DNA of 64,000 bases from positions 8,027,001 through 8,091,000 of the forward strand of contig JANTQA010000015.1 of NCBI GenBank assembly GCA_027625915.1, read 5' to 3'. The stretch is from Anaeramoeba flamelloides. Its lineage: Eukaryota > Metamonada > Anaeramoebidae. The position numbers were made by a program, and so were the translations under genes. Below are positions 12,728 through 21,728 of this stretch, one piece after another (position 1 is the first letter of the stretch; each line of letters starts with the position of its first letter). Under the pieces are notes generated by a model, which saw only the letters and a list, made by a program, of their open reading frames with translations, was not told the origin of the DNA and searched no databases.

Positions 12728-12860
12728 TTTTTTTAATAATAAATTATTTCAAAAATTTGTGGTTTTATTTTTAAAGTGTATCTTTTTTCTCATTCTTACT
12801 CAAACCATAAGATTCCTTTTTTCTTGTTCAACAAAAAGAATTTTTTTTTAAATAAAATTT
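12728..12860. repeat. Dispersed inverted repeat, right member
   Basis: This is the inverted counterpart of 9061-9187. On the minus strand it shows ATGGTTTGAG followed by GATACACTTTAAAAATAAAA, as in the left member. Confidence 0.6.
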
Positions 12861-13080
12861 GGAAATATGTAGAATTTTGAAGTTTTCAAAAATGAAAAAA
12901 ATGAAACAAATTTTTCAAAGCAATAATTCATCTTGAAAAATAGATTTAAAATTCAATTTGGTTTTCTTTGTTGTCAGAATTTTATACTTCATTTTCAAAT
13001 TTCAAAAATGCGGTGAAATTGTTTTGAGTTTTGTTGTAAGGAAATAATAGAAAATTTTTTTATGTTTATTACCCCCTTAA

Positions 13081-13341
13081 CCCTAATAAAACAATTATTT
13101 TATAACATCTATAAATCATTTTTATAACAAAATTTTCTTTAAATATGATGATTTTTTCAATATTTTTTGAAAAAAATATCCTTATAACAGACTTATAACA
13201 TATTACAAAATTTATAACACATTTTATAACAAATATTTATATTATTAAAGTTTTTATTATCAAATTTTATAACATTTTAAACGTTTATAACACCTTTACA
13301 ACAAGTTTATAACATGTTATAACAAACTTTTTTTATTAGGG
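13081..13341. mobile_element. MITE family C (TTATAACA-rich), copy 1
   Basis: The element starts CCCTAATAAAA and ends TTTTTATTAGGG, so the ends are inverted repeats. The 261-bp body is built from many copies of TTATAACA-like words, about ten or more on this strand. A second copy in the opposite orientation is at 27357-27620. Flanks here are AA/AA; the other copy has TA/TA. It is non-coding. Confidence 0.75.
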
Positions 13342-13360
13342 AAGGATGATCATTATTTTA

Positions 13361-13913
13361 AGGTTTACAATCCCCCAAACTGGAAAAAAGATTATCTTGT
13401 ATTCGGTGTGTCAACTGGTTATTTTGGTTCTTAGCTGATCGATCCACAACTAAGTTTGAATTTTATAGGTGGTTGAAAAAGGCTATTTTTGTGATTTTAT
13501 TTTTTTTTTCCGAAATCCGAATTGATGAGTCTAAGATTAATTAATTGGAAGGTATTGAATTGAAAGTGTTAATTTTTGGGTTGTCAATTGAAATTATCAT
13601 TTTCCTTTTACAGAATTAGGAGTAAATAAAAAAAATTTTTTTTACAAGCATCAAATAATACAAAGCGTAAATAAAAATTTTAACATAGAAAACAAAAAAC
13701 TCAATTACTAATTAAATATCTTCCAATTCATTAATCTTAGACTCATCAATTCGGATTTCGGAAAAAAAAAAAAATAAAATCACAAAAATAGCCTTTTTCA
13801 ACCACCTATAAGATCCAAACTTAGTTGTGGATCGATCAGCTAAGAACCAAAATAACAAGTTGACACACCCAATACAAGATAATCTTTTTTCCAGTTTCAG
13901 GGATTGTAAACCT
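13361..13913. mobile_element. Foldback MITE family A, copy 1
   Basis: The arms are long inverted repeats of about 190 bases (13361-13555 and 13720-13913) with ends AGGTTTACAATCCC and GGGATTGTAAACCT. Arm identity is very high: GATCGATCCACAACTAAG, CGAAATCCGAATTGATGAGT and AAAAGATTATCTTGTAT all recur inverted. TA lies at both borders (13359-13360 and 13914-13915). The loop of about 165 bases is AT-rich. It is a non-autonomous TA-inserting element. The near-identical arms suggest recent insertion or arm homogenisation. The diverged second copy is at 15808-16355. Confidence 0.85.
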
Positions 13914-13915
13914 TA

Positions 13916-15153
13916 AGTTCTATAAAAACTTAAATTCAAATTTGTAAATAGAAATAATGATTTTAAAAAAGCTGATTAAGGGACAGAGAAGACATAACAA
14001 AATTTAAGTTGTTTTTTTGGTATTTTGAAAAAAATTAAAATTCTCTTTATGGATTCTAAAAATTGTAAATATTTTCGGTAAAAAAAATCTAATAAAGTTA
14101 AAAAATTCTTTTTTTAGCCTCTAACTTCTAATAATTTCACTTTATATTTAATTATGTTTACATAATTTGCAAGAACTTTAGAATATTTTAAAATAAAGTG
14201 AAAAAGTTCAACGAATAAGAGGTTTTTGTTTTTCGAAAATATTCAAGGCAAATTTTGAATTTGATTTGTGAAATCAAGTTAAACTTAAGATATTTCCGAA
14301 AAAGTGGGGCATTTTTTTTTACATTTCATAAAGAAACATCTTGTTTAATGGAGGTATCTGTTAATTGACAATTCAAATTAAGTTAAATATTAATACGAAT
14401 TGAATTAATGAATATGTTATTTGCTTCAAAATATGTTTTTAAAAATATTTACAAAAAATGTAAACTAAATAAAATATTTTTTTTGGAGAAAACAATAAGC
14501 AACGAATTTCAATAAAAAACTGGAAATATGGAAAGAGTACCAATGATTTTTTAAACAATAAAATACATTTATTTTTTTCCGTTCTATTTGGAGTTTTTTT
14601 TGAGATTAAAAAAGTTATAAAAAGAATTTTTTCAATCAAAATGAAAAAAAAAACGCCAATTTTCACGAGAAAATTATTATTTTTCAAATTTGGTTAAAAA
14701 TTTTTATTTCGTTTATTAAGGTACTGTATAATTAACAAATAAATTGGGTTATTATTAAGAATCAATAAATGGTGGTATATGATTTTAAATTTTTAAATAT
14801 TTTTCTGACTATTTGGGTTTAATAAAGATATTTTAAAATAAATTTGCCACACTTTTTTGGAAATAGCTTAAAAGATAAAATTGTGCTCAGAAAAAAAACT
14901 TGTATTTTAAACATACAATAAGATTTCTTCACTCAACATTCTAATTCAGTAAATGTATTTTTCGTCAGAAGGGTAATATACGCTGAGCAAAAAATTCAAA
15001 AGTTCAGTGAATTATTACACCACACCGCAAGTACCCCAAGAAAAACTAGAAAGAATAACAAAAATATTCCTTGTTGGGTAACTGTACTTCCACAGTGAAT
15101 CAAAAATGAATAATTAAAACAAGACTGATTCCAAGGTTAAGTGAATTTATTGA
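13916..15153. other. Spacer downstream of Ras gene
   Basis: AT-rich sequence lies between the foldback element and the 3' end of the Ras-type gene. The low-complexity minus-strand frame at 14439-14687 is not supported as a gene. Confidence 0.4.
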
Positions 15154-15723
15154 TTAAAAGACAGCACACCTCTGTACCTTCCTATTAGTATTAACAAAAA
15201 TATTTTTTGGGTATAGTTTATTGATTTCCCTTGTCAAATTACAAAAAGGTTCTTCGATATTGACTCTGGTCTTTGCTGAAGACTCTATAAATAGGCAATT
15301 TAGACTTTTAGCCAAATCCTGTCCTTCAATTTGAGAGATCTTTCTTTCACCATCAAGATCTACTTTATTACCAACAATGATCGTTGGGTTTATATTCGTT
15401 TGCCTCTCGTTTTTGATTTGTTCATAAAAATTTGATACCTCATCAAATGAGCTCCTGGAATTGATTGCATAAACAATTAAAAACCCATCTGCTTCTTTCA
15501 TGTAGGAATCACGGAGATTATTATAGGCCTCGCCACCTGCTGTGTCAAGGATATCTAACAAAAATGTTTGTTGATCAAGTTGGATTGGCTTTCGATATGA
15601 ATCTTCAATTGTTGGATCATAGTCTTCAACAAAATGTCTGTTGATTAATTGAATTGTTATCGCTGATTTTCCAACACCACCTTGCCCAAGTATAGCAATT
15701 TTGTATTCCACCAGTTTGTTCAT
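15154..15723 (-). CDS. Ras-family small GTPase with Gly at the Gln61 position
   Basis: The predicted membrane-anchored GTP switch has 189 residues from MNKLVEYK. Visible motifs in order are the P-loop GQGGVGKSA (13-21), effector region DYDPTIEDSYRKP (34-46), switch II DTAGGEAYNNLRDSYM (60-75), guanine-binding NKVD, and SSAK. The C-terminal CAVF is a CaaX box for prenylation. The effector and switch regions are those of Ras/Rap proper. Switch II has Gly where Ras has the catalytic Gln61 (DTAGQE in the family, DTAGGE here), which predicts slow intrinsic hydrolysis. The frame continues 25 codons upstream to an ATG at 15798, but that stretch contains a promoter-like motif shared with the TMEM147 gene and does not resemble Ras, so 15723 is taken as the start. 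No introns are present and the stop is TAA. A foldback element begins 84 bases upstream of the start. Confidence 0.93.
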   Translation of the reverse strand: MNKLVEYKIAILGQGGVGKSAITIQLINRHFVEDYDPTIEDSYRKPIQLDQQTFLLDILDTAGGEAYNNLRDSYMKEADGFLIVYAINSRSSFDEVSNFYEQIKNERQTNINPTIIVGNKVDLDGERKISQIEGQDLAKSLNCLFIESSAKTRVNIEEPFCNLTREINKLYPKNIFVNTNRKVQRCAVF

Positions 15724-15747
15724 AATGATTGTCTCAAAAGATAAAAA
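15724..15747 (-). promoter_or_regulatory. Start-proximal promoter-like motif of the Ras gene
   Basis: On the minus strand the sequence immediately before the ATG matches TTTTTATCYTTTGAGAYAAT, which also precedes the TMEM147 start (30098-30118). The only differences are at the two Y positions. Two unrelated genes sharing this block just upstream of the start suggests a core promoter or initiator with a very short leader. The role is inferred. Confidence 0.45.
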
Positions 15748-15807
15748 GTCAGAAAAATAAATTAATTTGTTTCCATTTTTTGTTTTACAGGAGTCCATAT
15801 GTCTTTA

Positions 15808-16355
15808 AGGTTGACAATCCCTGAAATTTGAAAAAAAGATTATCTTATGTATCAGGTGGCGACTTTAATTTGGCTTTTATCTGATGGATCCCCAGTTTGG
15901 TATGGGTTTTAATAGTGGTTCAAAATAACAATTTTTGTTAAGTTATTTTTTTTCTGGAAATTTATAATTCAAGAAAGTAAGACTAAAAGATGATATGAAT
16001 TTGATAAATATCTTTAATTTTTGGGTTGTTTATTGAAATATTTATTTCACTTTTACTTAATTAAAATAAAAAAAATAAATTTTTTGAAAAGCTCCAAATA
16101 AAACCAAACTTAATTAATAATTATATTTAACAACTCAAAGATCACATTTGTTAGAACTGAATTACCAATCGGTTGGTATTACACTCTTGAATTATCGAGT
16201 ACTGGAAAAAAAAATAAATTGTTAAAAATTGCCTTTTTGAATCACTATTAAAACCCTTAACAAATCCAAGATCCATCAGCTAAGAGCCTAATTAACAATG
16301 GCCTTATATCCAAAATAAAATAATCTTTATTTCAAATACCAGGGGTTGTTACAAT
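15808..16355. mobile_element. Foldback MITE family A, copy 2
   Basis: This is a diverged relative of 13361-13913. The ends are AGGTTGACAATCCCTGAAA and GGGGTTGTTACAATT, and AAAGATTATCTTAT, GATGGATC and AATAGTGGTTCAAA recur inverted in the other arm. TA is at both borders (15806-15807 and 16356-16357). It is 548 bp long. Its left edge lies 84 bases upstream of the Ras start, so it occupies the gene's upstream region. The arms differ more than in copy 1, so this insertion is older. Confidence 0.8.
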
Positions 16356-16357
16356 TA

Positions 16358-19300
16358 CGAAAGAAAACAATCAAATCTCTTTTTTTTTTTTTTATCAAAT
16401 TTGGAAGAGTAGATTATTGACAAATCACAGATCCTGAAAAAATTTCTTTTATTTAAGGGACTGATCCCTATTAAATTTTTTTACCTAAATTTAAAAGAGA
16501 TTGAGAAAATTTTTTGCCAATTACTTAGATTTGAAATCCCTGTTTATTTTCAATATTAAAAATATTCCTAGATAAGTAATCCTTCTTTAGAAATTGATCA
16601 AAAAAAGATAATGGAGATTATTCCCTTAAGGGCATTAGTAAATATTATTGATTTTTTTCTCTAAAGGTAATAAAGTGATTATTTACAAAAAGATGCGATT
16701 AAACTCGATAAAAAACCCCTTTATCAACTTTAGAAAAATAGATTATTGTTTTTAAAATAATTATTTTTTTATTATTAAATGTCGAGTAAAAAAGATATGA
16801 TACTTTTTTGGATTTGGTTTTGTTTCTTGGATGAAAGACAAAAAGTTAAATTTATACAGAATTTTATTTTTCTGAAATCTTACTTATAACAAATTCATAT
16901 AAGCTTATTTTTAGATCAAAGAACATTTAAATTGTAATTGTATTCTAAAAATACAAGAAAAATTACTTAAATATTGAATATTTGAAGATCTAAAAAAAAT
17001 TGATTATTAGTTTGGTTTTCCAATAATTTATCTAATTTCTTGGATTTGTTTGTTTTTTATTTTACATGGAAGAAATTAATTTCTAAAAAAATTGATTGAG
17101 AAAATAAGATAGAGAAGAAATCAAAAAAAAAACTTCATGGTATTGATATTTAATCCATACAGAATAAAGTTGAATAGTTACAATAAGAAGAAAACTAGAT
17201 ACATAATAAAAATCTTAAAAGTGTACCACTTTCCGAAAAAACAGCTATACCTAAATTGATCATTATCAATAACCATATTTAATTTCCAATATTATGCAAA
17301 GGATTTAAATACATGTATATATATATATCCATAAGGAGCTTGAGTAAACTTCAAGATATGCCGATTTTGTAGATAAAAATTTGGATATCAAAGAATCATT
17401 TCTTATAGGAATGGAAAATATATGAAAAAAAAACAGAAGACATTGCAAAAAAACTCTAAAAAAACATTTTTTTTTAATATCACATTCACTATGAGTACAG
17501 ATTAACTATTTTCGAAAATGATTATAAAAGAAATCAAAGACATAATTATAAAATCTTTTTTGATCAACTTATAGTCAATACCACTTTTAAGGCACAAACT
17601 TCAACGAAATTTAAAGCACAATAAAAATCCCAAATTCAGGTACAAAATTCAGATTCAAGCCAAATAAATTGTAAAAAAAAAAATTAGAGATTTTGGTCCT
17701 TAATTTGAGATTTTTTTGTACCTTAAATTTGGTTGAAAGTATGTATCTTAAAAGTTGAACTGACTGTAAAAATAATCCCTAAAACTTATAACCAACAACA
17801 ATTATAACAACAGACCCCCTTAAATATTGATTAAGTTTTGAAATATTTCCAAGATAAGAAGAATTATTACCTAATGAAGAAATACTCGTCTTTTAAAAAC
17901 AAGAGTATAACTTTGTTTGGAATGAAAAAAAAAGGTTCTACTATACAGATCAACTCATTAACCAGAAGAAACTCACCGAGTTATTGATTTCTTAACAAAA
18001 ATAACAAATTGATTCCAAAAAGATGAAAACTGAATCCAATTTTTTTAATCGAGATAAATTCATTACTTTGTTGTAAACTCGATTTGAAAAACTCCAATTC
18101 GGAAAATTTATTGAAATTTCCATCTTAATTATTTTGCAACTACCAGTATATAAAGTAACTTAATCCTTAAAAGACATTTTAAATAAGATTTTTTCAAGTT
18201 TGGGAAGTTATCAGGTACATTTTGTTAAATAACCTGTCTTGATCTTTTTTTTTTTGTATTTTTGAAAATTATTTGTATTTTTTTTGGAAATAATTGATGT
18301 TTTTTTTTAATTGTTTACTGATATCATTTTTTCAATAACTGTGGTTTTTGGTTTTTATTTTGTGTTTTTTGGAAAATACAGTTCAGTATAACTATTCTTT
18401 CATATTAACGAATATTTAAAATAGATCATATTATCCAAGTGTTTTTCTGCAACTTTCAAGACCAATCTCCTAATAAAATGATCTAATTCAAACAAAATTA
18501 ATCAAAACAGCACCAAAATTCACAACAGCAAAATCTTTCAATTTGAATAGATACAAAAAAAAAAAAAAAAAGGATAAAAAGAGTTTCATAAAAGTTTTTT
18601 TGCTGGTATTTTAACAGGTAGTCAAAAATGGTATTTTGATTTTTTAAAATTTTTTTAAATTGGAATAAAAAAAAAATTCCCTTTCTTTTAATTTTGTTTC
18701 TTTTCAAAAATAATCTTCAAATAATATCTTGTAATTGGACGACTTTATTTAGTTATTTGGCTCTAATTTTTTTTTATTGGATGACAGAAGAATCCTCAGT
18801 GAAACAATATTTCATATTGAATGAAAAGTTAATTAGTAGATAATTTATCTGATTAAAATTCTACAACACTATGAATCTATCAAATATTCTCAAAAATACC
18901 CGAGAATCGAAAATACCCTAAAATTTTTTAACCACGAAAAAACACTTTTTGAACAACTTCTAAGATTCACTCATGCCAATATACTCAGTTTAAAGGTAAA
19001 TTTGGAATTTTAGTTTTGAATAAAAATCTTTTTTACTCGAAAATATCAAAAAATTCAAAAAATTTGCAAATTTTGATGAATGGTATTCAACCCATTTTGT
19101 GTAAAAGGAACAAGTATCTTGGATGAATGTAACATTTCTGATCATTTCAAAATGGTATTAACTAAATGAATAAAAATGTACTTGTTATGAAAATTTCTAA
19201 TTGTGCATCATTACCCATAATTTTGTAATATTAAATGTTTTCCTAAAATAACTGAGTAATATCTAATTGTAAAACACATACCCATATTATACATAAGGTG

Positions 19301-19699
19301 ACCCAAGCCAAACTTTATTTAACTTCCCATTCTATAAAAGGAACTGTTTTACTAAAACATACAAACACAACACATACCAAAGGTACACAGACACAACCCA
19401 AGCATACAATAACCTGGCATACCTATACACTTACCCTAATAAGTACCAAAAATTACTCAAATATACTCAAAAGGTACAAAAAACCTCTTCAGAGTAGTTT
19501 AAAGTAGAAAATTCAAAAAAAAAATATTTTGTCTGAATTAATCATTGTTATTTTACCCTTAAAAAGAGTATATTTGCACTAGGGAAGCTTAGAAATTGTA
19601 CATAAAGAGTTTTTATATGGTTAAAAAATTATCGGGTATTTTCGATTTTCGTTTATTTTCGGGAATATTTCAAACACCCCAACACTAATTGATTTTGAA
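16358..19699. other. Long AT-rich spacer
   Basis: No gene is supported in this 3.3-kb stretch. A less AT-extreme, C-rich patch at about 19260-19500 (repeated ACACA/ACCCAAGC words) yields a 69-residue Thr/His-rich frame that looks like simple sequence. Minor TA runs lie at about 17317-17329. Confidence 0.4.
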
Positions 19700-21115
19700 T
19701 TTTGAAGATAAAATTACAAAATTCCCAAATATCTTCATTAAATATTTTTTTTGAAAAAAAATTAAATATTTACCAATTTTTCACTTTTAGATAATTGTAA
19801 TTATAATAAATGCTGTTGGTTAATAATTAGATATTAGATCAAAAGATATTTTTAAAGAAATTTTATCATTAAAGTTGAAAAATTCAATTTTCCAGGGACG
19901 ATTAATATTTTTTTTCTAATTAAATATATAAAAAATTGTAAATTTTTTTCTTCACTGTTAAAAGGTCATTTTTTTATATTTCAAAAGTATTTTAAATCTG
20001 ATGAATATCTCTCAAATAAAGAATCAATTATTTGGAATATTAAAGAATTGATTTATTCTTATAAATTGGAAAAAATATTTTTTCTAATTTTTCTTTTAGT
20101 TTTCCAGAATTTAAAAGAATTGAGTAAAATCAAAGAGATTTTATTCTTTTAAATTCTGAAAACCCGCCATTAGCTTTTCTTAAGTTTTCTGTTTAATAGG
20201 AAAATCGATAGATTTTACTAAGAAAACAGAAAACTCTCAAGTAAGGTTAGGCACTTGACGGCACTCGAAGGACACTTTTCGTTAGGTTTTCCAGAATTTA
20301 AAAAAAATTGAGTAAAATATATTTGATTTTACAGTTTCTTCTCAATTCTGGAAAGCCTAGGACACTTTCGTTAGGTTTTTTTTTTAAGTTTTGAAATGAA
20401 CTGAAAATTTTGGAAATTTTCAGTTTATTTCAAAAAGTAAAAAAAAATAACAGTTAGCTTTTCTTGGGTTTTCTGTTTATTAGGAAAATTGATAGATTTT
20501 ACATAGAAAAGAGAAAATCTCAAGAAAATTTAGGCACTTGACGGCACTCAAAGGGAACTTTTCGTTAGGATTTTCAGAATTTAAAAACAATCGAGTAATA
20601 TATATATATGATTTTACTCCATTATTTTCAATTCTGATAAACCACCATTCGGTTTTTTTTCTTAAGAAATAAAAAGAAAATTGATTTAAATTTTTTTTTC
20701 ATTTCTGAAATTAAAAAAAACCTAGGCACCCTAAGGACTCTTACAATATTTATCATCAGTGATTTTTTTTTTTTTCATATTTAGTTTTTTTAGATAATAA
20801 GAGGATTTCCAATACTATTAGTTATTATCTCTTCAAAAAAATATCCTAAAGTTGAATTTAACATAAATTCACTGTCATATCCAGTTAAAATTTTTTACCC
20901 CAAAATAGACATTTTTTTCTCAGATAGAGACTTTTTAAAAATCGTAGTACAAAAACAATAATAAATTCAACAGCCTAAAAATTTTTAAGAAGTATAATGT
21001 TGATTATATTGTGAATAAAAGCTATTAACAAGGACAAACTGATAATGGAGGAATGGGTTTGTCTAAATTGAAATTTTCAATTGAATTTTTTCATACAAGT
21101 GAAGAACATGACCAG
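19700..21115. repeat. Left arm of a roughly 6-kb inverted-repeat unit
   Basis: From about 19700 to 21115 the sequence is repeated in reverse complement at about 24625-25825. Matching blocks include GTTGAAAAATTCAATTTTCC, ATATCCTAAAGTTGA, GACTTTTTAAAAATCGTAGT and AATAAATTCAACAG. Inside the arm, 20095-20740 is a nested palindrome cluster. The two arms face each other across the TRIM-like gene. The limits were judged by eye from where similarity fades. Confidence 0.8.
20095..20740. repeat. Nested palindrome cluster 2
   Basis: The modules are the same as in cluster 1: TTTTCCAGAATTTAAAAGAA with its inverse, TTTTCTGTTTATTAGGAAAA with its partial inverse, and TAGGTTTTTTTT/AAAAAACCTAG ends. Short G/C-containing links such as GGCACTTGACGGCACTC separate the modules. 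It is longer than the matching cluster in the right arm (645 versus about 375 bases), so the arms have gained or lost palindromes independently. Confidence 0.75.
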
Positions 21116-21728
21116 ATGACCAAATTATTTAAAAATCAATTATTTTTCAACCATTTTCATCATGAGGACTAATTAAATCTCGAAAAAGATCAATTTTCTT
21201 TGATTATATACGATCTTTCAATTTTTCTTTCAATTAGAAGAAAATAACGATCTAGAGGAAAACTTTGAGAAAAAATTTTCTTTTCTGACTTGGAGAATTA
21301 CAGTATTATTGAAAATAAGAGTACTTCGCTGTTAAAAACAAAGAGACTCTTGAAAACTTTTCATTTCAATAACAGATATAAATTGAAAACAATATTCTAA
21401 AAAGTTGGGATAACAATACCGAAAAACACTTTAAACAAAAAACCACAGTAAAAGTTGTGATAATATAAATATTAAATTCAACAAGTGTTATTCAACAAAT
21501 TGTCGATACAAAAGTATTATATATACGAAACAAAGAGGTAAATTGTAAATAAAAGAATCTCCAATAAGACGAAAGATCTTTAAAATTGAATTGTCATTCA
21601 ATATTAATGGATCACACAAGAGATAAATTTGTGTTTAAACAAACAGTGTTGAGAATGTAAAGTTTTATTAAATTCCTCATGTTTAACATTTTTTTTCAAA
21701 CTATTTGCAACAAATTTCTTTAATCGTC

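Noticed and set aside
15724-15798. Upstream ATG of the Ras gene adding 25 residues
   Set aside because: The extension is unlike Ras, and contains the promoter-like block shared with TMEM147; MNKLVEYK is the family-type start.
19298-19507. 69-residue Thr/His/Lys-rich frame
   Set aside because: Derived from ACACA/ACCCA-type simple sequence; no domain, splice site or conserved feature.
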